A DNA stretch of 64,000 nt from Canna indica (lineage: Eukaryota > Streptophyta > Magnoliopsida > Zingiberales > Cannaceae). Location of the stretch: NCBI GenBank assembly GCA_034359265.1, contig CP136897.1, forward strand, positions 24,298,001 through 24,362,000, written 5' to 3'. How positions within the stretch are numbered: the stretch's first letter is position 1; every line of letters starts with the position of its first letter. Both the position numbers and the translations under genes were made by a program. The notes beneath the pieces are model-generated. The model made no database searches. It had not been told where the DNA came from and saw nothing but the letters and a program-made list of their open reading frames with translations. This document shows, piece by piece, positions 11,158 to 22,560 of this stretch.

Positions 11158-11164
11158 TATAAAA
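11158..11164 (+). promoter_or_regulatory. LTR TATA box
   Basis: TATAAAA lies about 350 bp into the LTR and is followed by a GC-rich leader. This is the expected position for the retrotransposon promoter. Confidence 0.6.
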
Positions 11165-11633
11165 TCCCCCCTAGGGCTATGCGGCTCCCTATTGGAGCCG
11201 CACAAGCCATTGAGAGGAGAGAGGAGCCAAGCCGAGAGCCAGCCGCCCCTCCCTTCCTCTCTCTTGGAGCTGCCGGGCAGAGCCAAGCGGAGGAGCCAAT
11301 CGCCCTTCCTTCTTCTCTCTTGGAGCCGCCTGGCAGAGCCAAGCTGAGGAGCCAATTCCCTTCCTTCCTCTCTCTTGGAGCCGACGGCTGGGTAGAGCCG
11401 CCCCCCCCCCCCCCCTTTCCCTTGTTTGAGCCGAGCCGCCACCCTTTGAGGCCGGATTCGGAGGCGCCGCTATTTCTTTTTCCCAATCAGGTGAGTGGTT
11501 TTATCCCTCATTTTCTTGGGTTTTCACTTGTATTCTTGAGCCGATTTGGGTATTTGTGAATTCTTGATCGTCTCTCTTCGATTTTGTGTTTTGATTGCCG
11601 AAATCTTGTGTCGACTTGTGGGAGAGAACCCGT

Positions 11634-12099
11634 GGATTCTACTTTGTGGCTCGGCAGCCCTAGGAATACCCTAGGAGTGTTCGGGCAAGGTGGAAGAAGG
11701 GGGTGCCCTCGAGATGTTTGATGAAATACCTAAGAGATGACTCTTGTGTGTTTTTGAGATTTATGCCTTGAATTGCTTACCAAATTAGGTTCCTATATGT
11801 TAATGCATGCCTTGTAATTAATCTGTGATTTTTGGATAGTATTCATGTTTCACAAAGTTAAGGTTTGGATTCTACTTTGTGGCTCGGCAGCCCTAGGAAT
11901 ACCCTAGGAGTGCTCGGGCAAGGTGGAAGAAGGGGGTGCCCTCGAGATGTTTGATGAAATACCTAAGAGATGACTCTTGTGTGTTTTTGAGATTTATGCC
12001 TTGAATTGCTTACCAAATTAGATTCCTATATGTTAATGCATGCCTTGTAATTATTCTGTGATTTTTGGATAGTATTCATGTTTCACAAAGTTAAGGTTT
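11634..12099. repeat. Tandem duplication of 233 bp inside the LTR
   Basis: Copies lie at 11634-11866 and 11867-12099, each opening ggattctactttgtggctcg. I count three substitutions between them: t/c in aggagtg(t/c)tcgg, g/a in aaattag(g/a)ttcc, and a/t in gtaatta(a/t)tctg. Confidence 0.95.
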
Positions 12100-14079
12100 G
12101 GATCTTGATGCCATGTGTGTTCTTGATATGGGTTCTTGATTATGAAGCTTGATTCCTGTTTAAAGGTGATATTGATGCTTGTTAGTCTTGTTTAATAAAT
12201 ATGTATGTTGTAAGGTTTGTCTCAATATTAGAATTCTGTTTTGATAGTGATTAAAGATTTAATTTCTGTGAATTACGGATTAATTACCATGATATGCTGA
12301 AAACTCAAATTTGCTGAAATTTCATGCTGAAATTGTTAATTCAGGGCTGATTTAGTAATCTCGATTGTGATGCATATAGTTTACTGAACACAGTCGTGTA
12401 ACCTATCATTTTGACCAAAAAATATAGTCTGGATCCATAGGACACTATTTGGAAGTCAGATTCGACTTGGGTGCACAAATTTTGGATCCAACAGTAAACT
12501 AAAAATAAAATCCTAAAACAAAACCCTAATTTTTGGCAAATGAAAATTTTAATTACATAATTAAAATCAAAGGGGCAGCATAATCTGTTAAGAACCAACA
12601 AATTAGCATAATCGGTGAGGTGGGTTGGAGCACTTGGCACAGCTAGAGGGCAGAGGAGCCACATTGATCTCATAGCAGCCCTAGTTAGGGTCATAGTCGA
12701 GTTTTTGGTCGTTTGTCATGCACATTTATTTTGGTATTTTAGAGTTGTAGTCCCTTAGGGACATTCATGTCTTTTATTTCAGATTCCATTCGTAAATGAA
12801 CCGTTGAACGTTGATTTATTATTTCCACACTTTACTAGTTTGCTAAACTTGTCTCTAATGAAATCTGATTTGGTTTTCCTTTTCATTGAAAATAAAACTC
12901 ATTACATTCTTTCCGCTATGTGTTTATTCATGTGTTGGCATGTGCGTGGGTTAGGCTGCGGGGTATAGGCACGTATACGATATACCCTGGTCGGTCATGT
13001 GACCCTGAGTTTGGGCGTGACAGGCTTGGATTTGCCACATACCCCGAAGCCTAATCCAACTCAAACACAACAACAATAACCTGAATAGTGGGAGAAATTT
13101 TTTTTTGAGAAGAATAGACATGACATCACGAACCAAACCAAACCAAAACTCATTATGAACACACTGAACAAGTTATTAAAAATGAGTTTAAATAAATAAA
13201 CAAGACTCCTAAAATAAAAATAAAATGCGAAAACAACAACCCGAGTCAACATGACTCAACAACTCAAAGAGACACTAAATGACTCAAGTATCCTCCTCGA
13301 TCACGATATGTCACGAGACCCACTGCCCTGCTCTCACCAGCCGCACTACTACACTATGGTACCTCTCTGATCTAGCTCAGGTGTCATAAAATAACAAAAA
13401 TGAGGGATAAGTCCAACTAGGACTTAGTGAGTAGATCAGTCATCAATTCACTAAATCAATCATCATGCATAAAAACATAAATAGTTGATATATAATGAAC
13501 ATCAATGATGATAGGAATAATCAGCAATAATCATCATTTACATGAGATATAAATATCACCAAACATAACCATCCACCCATATAAATAATAGTCATACTAA
13601 TAATCCAACAAGATACACCATTCATCAAGCTGATCACCTTTGTCTCAGCATACTTCCTGCTCACACCACTCGAGTCGGTCGTCAGTGTGCAAGCTGACGA
13701 GCTTCCCGGTCCACAGTCACAAACACGTCCAGGCATGTATATAATAACCATTAATTAATAATAAATAAATATAACATCCACAAATCAACAATAATCATCC
13801 AACATCCACACAAGCCACCCGAGTCGATCGTGAGTGTGGCGGTGCTGACGAGCTTCCCGGTCCAATAATCTAGAGACCCATCGGTCTACGAGTCGGGCAC
13901 TAATAACCTCTGTCTCAGCGTACTTACCGCTCTTGCCACCTGGGTCGGTCGTCAGTGTGGCGGTTGGTGAGCTTCCCGATCCACATCTACAAGCACATCC
14001 AGGCATTCACAACCAATCCACAATATATATATACTTAAAATAAACTAAATGCGTAACACCTTCATGCCAATAAACACAT

Positions 14080-14564
14080 CCAGGCAAGCTCAACAGCAGT
14101 GGATGATTGGCATCGGCGACGTCGATAGCGTCGAAGAAATAGTAGCAGCAGGGAAGAAAGGGGGCGTCGGGTGCGATCGCAAGTCACATAAACTCATCAG
14201 CAATAGCTCACTTAATCGTGGCAAAGCCATTGCTAATAAGTAATATCATCAACAACGGCTTTGCGACCTTTGCAAAACCGTTGCATATAAGTATTTCATT
14301 TTCGCACCGCGAGGGTGCCATCGACTAAAGAACAACGGGTGTGAAAGTCGTAAGTACGATGTTGCTAATGTGATAATACCATTAGCAATGGCCCACGCGA
14401 CCTTTGTAATGCTGTTGCTGATAAATTATTTTTTTTGTGCGTCGCGTTCCCGCCATCTACTTGTTAGCAACGGCCCTAGTGCCCGTAAGAAAGCCATTAG
14501 TCATTGTAACAACTTGGGTGACTGTTGCTGATGACCGTTGCTAATTAACATATTTCTAGTAGTG
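14080..14564. mobile_element. CACTA-type transposon end with subterminal repeats
   Basis: The right limit reads tttctagtagtg, the inverse of CACTACTAGAAA, which is the typical En/Spm (CACTA) terminus. The 480 bp inside are rich in caacggc, gttgcta and agcaatgg motifs in both directions, as in CACTA subterminal regions. No left CACTA terminus was found, so this is a fragment. Confidence 0.6.
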
Positions 14565-14865
14565 TCTCTCTCTCTATAGCTTTTTCAGCAATATTTATTG
14601 TGTCTAAAACAAAGAGCTAAAATTACGTTAGTTAATTAAAGTTGAATTTAACCATTTGTGCATATTCGTAACCATGCTACGTGCAAATGTGAATATGCAC
14701 ACTTTATTCGTATTTATACCGCATCCTAAATACATTGTGTAATATAATATGAAGAATAAATCACTAAGTCACATAAAAAATTGGTAACCTAGTAAGTATA
14801 TGATAAGTATATATGTTAGGTTATAAAAACATTATTATGCCATATATAACAATTATTATTAAGGG

Positions 14866-15062
14866 TGTCCATTGGGTCAGGTAGACCCAATGAACCCGAG
14901 AATCCGACCCGATCAGAACTAATCGGGCTAGGCCGATTTGGGTAATCGGATCAAGGCGAGTTTAATTTAATCAAACCCGATCATAGTTAGGTCGGGTCTC
15001 GAATTCCAATATTTGAAACTCAATGGCCGGATACATGACCTAATGATGTCCAAATATTTTTT
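14866..15062. mobile_element. Possible small inverted-repeat element
   Basis: The left end gtgtccattgggtcagg resembles the inverse of catgacctaatgatgtcca at the right. The interior has gggtcgg/cccgatc motifs. No clear target duplication was found, so this is tentative. Confidence 0.3.
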
Positions 15063-15127
15063 GTTTTTTAAAATATATTAAAAAAAATTAAAGACAAGCT
15101 AGTCTTCTCGAGACCACCTTGTCTGAA

Positions 15128-15417
15128 ACCATGGCTGGTAAGGCTGCACAGAAAGGGGAAAAAGGAAAAAAAGAAAGAAAAAAGAAAATTTTATTCCAAA
15201 AGGGGTAAACAACATATATAATTCAATTAAGAAACGATCGATCCTACTTCCGATTCGATACGAGAAAACACGTTAAAAATCGACGAAAAACCCCGAGACA
15301 TGAGAACAACGACTACATGAATCAAGAATTGGAGAAAAGAAGGTCTAAATTCACTCACCAAACAGAGAGAAAACCGAAAGAAAAGATGCGCAAGATCTTC
15401 CCCCGATCGACACCGAA
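15128..15417 (-). repeat. Third, partial copy of LTR block C
   Basis: It matches 8488-8750 and 16245-16505, from ggctgcacagaaa to cccccgatcgacaccga, where it stops abruptly. It lies in the same minus orientation, upstream of B'/C'. Confidence 0.85.
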
Positions 15418-16859
15418 CTGTATTATAATAAGTGTTCTGTTCTTGAACTAATTAATTAGCATGGTTTTCTAAGAAATAGTGAAATAATGACTTTAGCTAC
15501 AAAAAATAATGAATTACTATGAATTAGATGTATGTATAACATGAATATCTTTGCTAACCTTAAGGCACCCAAATAATTATTTAGAATAATAGAAGAATTA
15601 TCTTAAATTTATTTAATAAATCACTGTTACGAACGAATATAACGGTGTTACCATCAATAAATCAGTAATAAAATATCAGCCATTCTTCTAAACAATATCA
15701 AATCACAGTATTCCATCTAATATGATGCAATCACAATCCTCTAGTTAACATGATGCAATCTTAGTCTTAAATCTAACCAGATGCAATCACAACCCTCCAT
15801 CTACATGATACAATCACAGTCTTACATCTAACCAGATGCAATCACAGCTCTCCCTCTATATGATCCAATCATAGCCTTACATCTAACCAGATGGAATCAT
15901 AGCTCTCTATTTAACATGATGCAATCTCAGCCTTACATCTAACCAGATGCAATCAGAGCCCTCCATCTACATGATGCAATCTAAGCCTAACATCTAACCT
16001 GATACAATCTCAACCCTCTATCAACACAAGATCAAATCTCTGTCCTTCATCTCAACCAATTCAATCAAGCCCTTCATCTCACCCAAATCAATATCATCCC
16101 TTTATTTCATCTCCCCCACCTAGGTCACCATCTCCATCACCTCCTGCACTCATCCTACCATTGCTGTCCCTTCCCAAGCGACTACCGACTGCCTCCGCGG
16201 CTCCTCGCCGGACGCCGCCTCTCGGCGCGGCAAGTGCAGACCGACAGGCTGCACAGAGAGGGGAAAAAGAAAAAAATAAAATTTTATTCCAAAAGGGGTA
16301 AACAACATATATAGTTCAATTAAGAAACGACCGATCCGACTTCCGATCCGGTACGAGAAAACACGTCAAAAATCGACGAAAAACCCCGACATATGAGAAT
16401 AGCAACATGAATCAAGAATTGGAGAAAATAAGGTCTAAATCCACTCATCGGACGGAGAGAAAATGGAAGGAAAAGATGCGTAGGCTCTTCCCTCGATCGA
16501 CACTGACGAACTCTCGAAAATTCGAATCCAATGACTCCTTCTCCTCGGAGACGCCCTCTCTCTCCTCTCTCCTTTGCCTCAGGTGGCGTGCGGCTAAAAC
16601 CTTTAGCCTCACACCCAAGAGCTAATTTATAGATACCGGATGGGTCCAAATGACCAAAATATTCATACCTAAGTTATCCGACTTAAACAGCGCATAACTC
16701 AACCGTTCTAACTCCGATTGAACCGCTAAATTCTTCTCGAGACCCTCTATCATCCGAGCATGTTAAATCTCAGAGATAAGATAAATAAAATTTCTTTTAA
16801 TTTTCCTACATTAAATGCCTACTCGGGTCTAATTCCGAAGGTTCTCGCGTGCCAATCCG

Positions 16860-17250
16860 CGCTAACTAGGGCCAATGATCCTCCGCTCGATAATAAGATA
16901 TTATTATTAAGATTTTGGGTATTAAGTAAGCTTTTATTATGCCAGTTAAGTTAATAGCTTGTCCAGCAAGGTTTTTAATTATTGCTTTCCAAAAATTTAT
17001 AGTACGTTTTCCGATTTGTTCATTCTTTTTCACCGGCCCCACGGCCACGTGGAGTGAAGTCTATACATATGTACGATACTGCAGGCTAATATAATTTTGT
17101 AAACTCTAAAAAGTGATGGTACGTATTTTCCTTATAATTTTATCTCTAGTGATCGAGACAGCAAAGGAACTGCATGTTAATTCTATTGATAAGTATATAG
17201 CTGACAAAATCCAATGTATGTGCATGAATGATATATATATATTGATAAGC
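16860..17250. other. Unassigned spacer
   Basis: I recognise no gene or repeat. The left part may continue the U3 of the minus-strand LTR. Confidence 0.35.
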
Positions 17251-17254
17251 TATA

Positions 17255-17670
17255 TATATATGCCGCCGCATTCCAAGAAGTCGACGTCGGGTAGTAGAAG
17301 AGCCTCCAACTCGTCGTCCAGGTCCATGTCCACAAGCAGCTGATATGATCCATGCCGCTGCCGCTGCTGCTAAGTTGATGGGTTGAAGGCTGTAGCTCTG
17401 CCATAGGGCCAGAAGTGACTGTAGGATCTTGTAGAAGATCCTTCACCTGGTCGTCCATGAGTTGCTCCACGCGGCTCTTGTCCACCTCCTCGGACAAGAG
17501 CGGTTCCACCTCCTCCAACAAGATCATGGATAAATGTTCCATGCTTTGGATCGAAGGGGGCTCCAGCATAGGCACTGGAGCATGCTCCAAAAGCTGTGGA
17601 AGCCTCAGCGACGGAATGGTGCACATGCTCCATAGGCACTGCTGCTGTCGCCAAAGGAATTCTTGCTAGC
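17255..17670 (-). pseudogene. Acidic leucine-rich protein fragment
   Basis: The minus-strand frame from about 17640 reads LLEEVEPLLSEEVDKSRVEQLMDD, VKDLLQDPTVTSGPMAELQPST. After a frame slip near 17355 it reads LLVDMDLDDELEALLLPDVDF and a stop near 17255. It is strongly acidic with regular leucines and contains two related (D/E)-rich LLQDP/LLLPD segments. The last part matches the fragment at 5610-5790. The family is not recognised; an activation-domain-like tail is inference only. Confidence 0.4.
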
Positions 17671-18550
17671 TAGGGAGGGCCGCGCGGGTAATTAAGTGAT
17701 CGAGGGTTCGCATTTTAAAAAACGCGCCAGTTTTGAAATTAGTGCATAATTTTTCACAATGTCAAACCTTTTTGACACTGTCAGCTTTATATTTAATTTA
17801 TAAACTTAATATATTACCTGAGTCAAACTAACTAAATTGCGGTTGATATTTTAACTGATGATTTTGATTTCTGAAATTTCCCCGCCTTGGCAAATCGGCT
17901 CAATCATTTTTGATATTTTAACTTTGCGATTGGATTATAATTATCTAGATTTTTCTATTTCTTTTCGAAAATATAACAATTAAAGCTGCTCATTTAATAG
18001 CAAATCGATGGCGTGTTCTGGTCCACATCCGGCCTCTCGAGCTGGACGACATTTTATTGTCTGACTCTTTTTTGTTGGCTCTCGCCGCATTTTAATATAA
18101 CTGCTTAATTTTTTGGTAAAAAAAAATTATATAATTTACTTGGCAACGTACGTACGTATGTACATCGGTACATGTACTGCAATAAACAAACTAATTAATT
18201 ACCGTCTGATCGAAACAAACAAAACTAACTTAGTTTTTGACCATGTCCCCGTTATATTACTTCATGGCACAATTAAGTCCATGTCACTAACTTTTTGACA
18301 ATGTCACAATTCATATGCCAGTTATAGGCTTTATATTTTATATAGCCTGATCGTTGAGCCAAACATTAACTAGTTACGCATTGGAATTTCTCCGCTTTTT
18401 CAAACACTTCTTTCCACGAAAATTTCAAAAATAATATTAATTGCTTCACTATTTAAGAATTATTTTTTAATTAAGAAAAACTTGTCTAGGTTTTAAAATG
18501 GGGATGCGTACGATTCATTCTAAGTTTTTGGAATTATTGTAATGTTGATA
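17670..18550. other. Non-coding, AT-rich; weak internal duplication
   Basis: No gene is seen. Two stretches near 17740-17850 and 18290-18400 resemble each other (caatgtca, tttatatttaat, gagtcaaac/gagccaaac), suggesting an old duplication. Confidence 0.4.
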
Positions 18551-18554
18551 TAAA

Positions 18555-20430
18555 TTAATTAATGTCATCAAACTTAATTGATGATAGCATATGACTTTCT
18601 ATTCTTTCAGGACCACCTTCCTTTTCATGAGAGTACATGATCTCATTAAAAATCTCCCAAGCACATCCAAGGGAGATTCGACAGAGACTTAAGAGTTGCT
18701 TCCAACTATTTCTTTGATCTAGTTTCGGGCCATCCATAAAAACATGTTAATCTCCATTGCTGGGTTACAATATTATCTATTTGATGCCGGGAATATGAAA
18801 TAACTGAAACATCCACACTATCAGACCGTAGAATTGCTAGTCTACCTACTCGTCCATTTGCAGGACTGATAAGCATGCATCCATTCCCAAGGTTAGTCCA
18901 ACTCTCTCTCCATTTCAGTATTGGACTACTTAGTCTCCTTTAGAAATACAATTGCGGGTTCTTTGCTTCTTATACAACTGAGAAGAGCATGAATTTTCCA
19001 AGGGTTCCCAAGCCCTTGGCAATTCCATGTCTGAATGCTCATTTATGCAAACGACGCTGGCTCGCAAAGCCACTATGCTCTCATCACTTTTCTTCTTTTT
19101 GCTACCACCTTCACTGGACTCTCGCCCTCCTGTCTTCTTTTCACCCTACTTGACACCCTCACATATTCTTGGATCAGAAGGGGGCACCTTTTTTGATTGG
19201 TGACATCTGTTCTGTTTGCATTTTACTAATGATTTCACCTTGTTTTTTTTCGTGTTTGCTCCTCTCTCCTGCTTGCTCCTCTCTCCTGTTTATCTCCTTC
19301 ACCTGCTCAATCTCACATTCACCATTATCTCTCACCTGACCATCATGTTCCATAGGACAGCTGGATATTTGATCATGCTGGTTATTCTCTGCTAGGATCT
19401 CCTCAATAGCCTTGAACGAAAACTGTGGCCTGATGTTATTGACAGAGTTGCTTTGACTCTCCCTCGATTTTTTTGGGGTTGTTTCGACCCTTTGATGACA
19501 TATTCAGCTGCTGCTCTTTTTCTCACTGGGGCCACAAAAAAGAAGAAGAAAATAACTGCTATGGAGCCGAGCTCCACAAATGAAACACAAATCTCAAAGC
19601 AATTAAAAAATTGAGATTTGTGTTTCACTTGTGGAGCCCGGCTCTATACAAGTTGTATTCCAAAAAAACCCCCATATTGTGGCTCTTGTTGTCCATCTTT
19701 ACAATCCTCTTCTTCGGCACAATCTTTCTCAATGTGCCCCATTGTTCCACAATGATAATAAAATTTGTATAGTTTCTCATATTGTGCATTAAACCACTTC
19801 TTCATTAATTCCGTTCTCAAGTTCTAACATCAATCCTCGCTTAAGTGGCAATCGAAGATCCAAGAGAACCCTCACTCTTAAAAACCTATCTCCTAAATCA
19901 TTCCCTTCTCCATCCACTTTTATGTAGGATCCAAATAAGTTCCCGATAGTTTGAGTAGCAACCCTATTCATCAGTCGAGTCGAACTGAAATTCTCGTTAG
20001 TTGAATCCAAAATTCTTCTTTGGAAAAATCCATCTCCTCCGGATCCACCAGCAAAGGTTCATATTCCTTCAGAACAATCAAGTTGTTGCCGAAACACCAT
20101 GGCCTATTATCCCGAATCCGGTCATAATCATCTTTGTCACCAAAGCTAAACAAGAAAATATTTTCTAGGATTTCCTTGATCACCAGCGATGCCTTTGGCT
20201 CCCAGAGCGAACCTAGGGTTCTTGACATAGCTTCTCTATTAATTCTTCATCCATTCCATACAGACCCGATCATATTCCATTAATTCTCGCCTTCGGCAAA
20301 TTCATCTTCTCTGGGATCCTTTGTGTTTGCCTTCCATATTTTGCCCTTTGTAATCTTGAACTTCCTCCACTGCTCTCTGAGATCACTGATGCTTATAGAT
20401 TCTACAGAGAGAAAAGGAACAAAATGAGGA
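18555..20430 (-). pseudogene. Truncated L1 LINE: ORF1 and start of ORF2
   Basis: Read on the minus strand. ORF1 pieces lie at about 20430-19680: a DUF4283 part (SFGDKDDYDRIRDNRPWCFGN, 20228-19971), then MNRVATQTIGNLFGSYIKVD and RFLRVRVLLDL (20010-19789), then a CCHC knuckle near 19750 (YHCGTMGHIEKDC). The ORF1 tail is interrupted by a hairpin insertion at 19561-19647. ORF2 opens near 19040 with SIQTWNCQGLGNPWKIHALL, the start of an AP-type endonuclease. A further endonuclease segment, FNEIMYSHEKEGGPERIESH, lies near 18655-18590. Stops and frame changes are many, and reverse transcriptase is absent. It is 3' truncated or cut by later events. Confidence 0.82.
19561..19647. repeat. Near-perfect 37-bp inverted repeat, 13-bp loop
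   Basis: The left arm 19561-19597 opens atggagccgagctccaca. The right arm 19611-19647 is its inverse with about four mismatches. The loop is AT-rich. It sits inside the LINE ORF1 remnant, so it is probably a tiny foldback insertion. RNA from either strand would form a long hairpin. Confidence 0.85.
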
Positions 20431-20499
20431 TTCCTAAGGCCAAGATCAAGAGATCTTGGCAGGCAATCTCGGAAGAACCAGGGTTTAGATTCTCATCAG

Positions 20500-20720
20500 C
20501 AGTGGCGGATACAGGGGAGTGCAACTTTTATGGAACTGGCTCCATGATAATTTTTATGGAGCCCCTCATAGGAATGAACCTATGTTTACTAACATTGAAC
20601 CTAGTATAATTTATACTGAACTTAAAGTAAGAGCGAACCTATGTTGCAAACAAGTGAACCTAGCATTTTCACTTTAGGTTCAATATTAATGTTTCTAGGT
20701 TCAGTATTAAAAATGCTCTC
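20500..20720. repeat. Short inverted and direct gaacct(a) repeats
   Basis: The motif gaaccta recurs at about 20577, 20596, 20635 and 20658. The inverse taggttca recurs near 20682 and 20696. The arrangement suggests a small foldback element, with no limits found. Confidence 0.4.
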
Positions 20721-20904
20721 AGTATTCTTCTTCGCGTCACGGTTGTTTGCCTTTGCCTTACGTCGTGAGCTCATGGCCTTCAACTCTGGATTAATTTAAT
20801 GATTATAAAGTCAATTAATTCACCGCTAAGAAATTAGAATACGTACATGCTTTTTCTTCTTCTTCTGAAGATCAATGACTTATTCTTCTTTTTCTTAAGA
20901 TCGA

Positions 20905-21480
20905 TCGATGAAAAATGAAATGAAATTTGTTAACTCTTATAAAAATACATACTTCTGAAGATCGATCAATGAAAAACGAAATGAAATTTGTCAACTCTTA
21001 TAAATTCTTGGTTACACATGCACGTTCAATCATCATCTTCTTCTTCTTCTTCTTCTTCTTCTTCTTCTTCTTCTTCTTCTTCTTCTTCTTCTTCTTCTTC
21101 TTCTTCTTCTTCTTCTTCTTCTTCTTCTTCTTCTTCTTCTTCTTCTTCTTCTTCTTCGTATTGATGAAAAATGAAATGAAATTTGTTAACTCTTATAATT
21201 TCTTGGTTAATTACTCATCCACGTTCAATCTCTCATATTTTTCTTACTCATCATACTTATAAATATCTGATGGCATTAATTAATCTTACAAATTTCAAGT
21301 TTCTAATTCCATACATGAAGTATATATTCTAAGTCGGAGTAGATCACTTGCTATTTTTTTCTTTTTCTCGGTTAATTCTTGGTTACACATCCACGTTCAA
21401 TCTCTCATATTTTTCTTACTCATCTTACTTATAAATATCTGTTGGCACTTGGCATTAGTTAATCTTACGGAGTTTCAAGT
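20905..21480. repeat. Local repeat cluster around the CTT tract
   Basis: A unit containing atgaaa(a)atgaaatgaaattt plus gt(t/c)aactcttata occurs near 20908, 20970 and 21165. A second unit (cacgttcaatctctcatatt, then tataaatatct) occurs near 21222 and 21390. No gene is seen. Confidence 0.7.
21031..21157. repeat. (CTT)n microsatellite, about 42 units
   Basis: An almost perfect trinucleotide run of about 127 bp reads as poly-phenylalanine in one frame and as (AAG)n on the other strand. Confidence 0.97.
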
Positions 21481-22560
21481 TTCACTGGGTTTTCAAATTC
21501 TATATTTTAACTTTTCATAAAATTGTGAAAATGTAGTATACAATGTGCAACTATATTAATACTGTAAAATGATCAGGGTAGCATGGGAAAATTGGCTAGA
21601 GTGGTTTTTAAGAATTGGTTAAAAAACTTTAGTCTATACTCGACATTATATTTAAATTAATAACAATTGAAAAATAATTGATTAAAAAGTATTTTTCAAT
21701 CCATATCATCAATTTACTTATTTACCATGCATGACATGAACTAAGATGGGGATTGGTGACTAAAGTTGAATACCAGAAGTTGAAAAAATAATGAGAAATC
21801 CATCGAATTGGAATAAGAAAAGAAAATAATATAATAATTTTGAAAATATAAAAGCATTTAAAAATCTAAAGAAATATAAGAAAGATAGAAAACATAAAGA
21901 AACAGAATATATAATGATGCATCGTATATATAACATATAATATATATTTAATAACTTAAGTACATAACTTAATATATAGTGTGGTATAACCTAATACATA
22001 ATTTTATATAATATATAGCTGTAAAATTACCATAATTTATATTTAATAACTTAAGTTATAATAGCTTAATAACTTAAGTACTATGCTTTTATAATTAGGC
22101 ATTGTTTGGTTGATACAATTTACTGAAGAATGTTGTATTTCTCAAAAAGTAATCAAAATAGCTCTTAATTGTTTGGTTGACGTAAGTACAATTTCCTCAG
22201 CAAGTGCAATTTTCTTCAAAACACATGAAGTAACTTACCTAGGAGGACCTAGGTCGTAAGTTACACTTCCTGCATTGTAATTGAAAGAAAAAATTAATAT
22301 TAGCCACACATTTGCATTTAGTGCAAAATTTATAATTTATATTGTCAACATTACGAGATTAAATAATCTTTGAATTATTCATATATTTATTTTATTTTAT
22401 TTTATTTTTAATAAAATACATATTAATTTTTCATATTAATTATAAATAAAAATTGTTTTTTCTATATAATAAAATATACATTATATTAATTATATATGAA
22501 AATATTATATTATATTTTACATATATTAGTTAGTCAGTTGGTTTGTCCTAACAAAAACAA
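21480..22560. other. AT-rich stretch, no gene
   Basis: No coding signal is seen. Near 22098-22290 a segment opening ggcattgtttggttgataca resembles the left end of a Tourist-like MITE, but no right end was found. Confidence 0.4.

Larger units (their letters stand above)
10811..13022 (+). mobile_element. Ty3/gypsy 3' LTR, 2.2 kb
   Basis: It starts TGTAATATCC next to the polypurine tract and ends TTGGGCGTGACA, giving TG...CA limits. It holds a TATA box, a GC-rich leader with repeated gagccgccgg/ggagcc motifs, a run of about 15 C at 11401, and a 233-bp tandem duplication. The two long frames in opposite directions near 11000-11560 are by-products of this composition. The 5' LTR of the element is not in the window. 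Confidence 0.82.
13023..16860 (-). mobile_element. Gypsy-type LTR, minus strand, copy 2 (mosaic)
   Basis: Block A' (13381-14074) matches 5870-6807, and blocks B' and C' (15525-16812) match 7415-9070 without the hAT MITE. On the minus strand U3 lies at the right, with a TATA-like tctataaattag at 16622-16633. Between A' and B' the expected 600 bp is replaced by about 1.45 kb of foreign sequence: a CACTA end, an inverted-repeat segment and an extra partial block C. At the left it abuts the end of the plus-strand LTR at 13022. Confidence 0.55.

Noticed and set aside
10984..11559. Overlapping frames of 109-152 codons on both strands
   Set aside because: They lie in the GC-rich leader of the gypsy LTR, both strands are open, and the sequence is built of short ggagcc repeats.
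20927..21262. 111-codon frame rich in phenylalanine
   Set aside because: It is the CTT microsatellite read in one frame.
22098..22290. Tourist-like MITE suggested by ggcattgtttggttgat
   Set aside because: No matching right terminus or target duplication was found.
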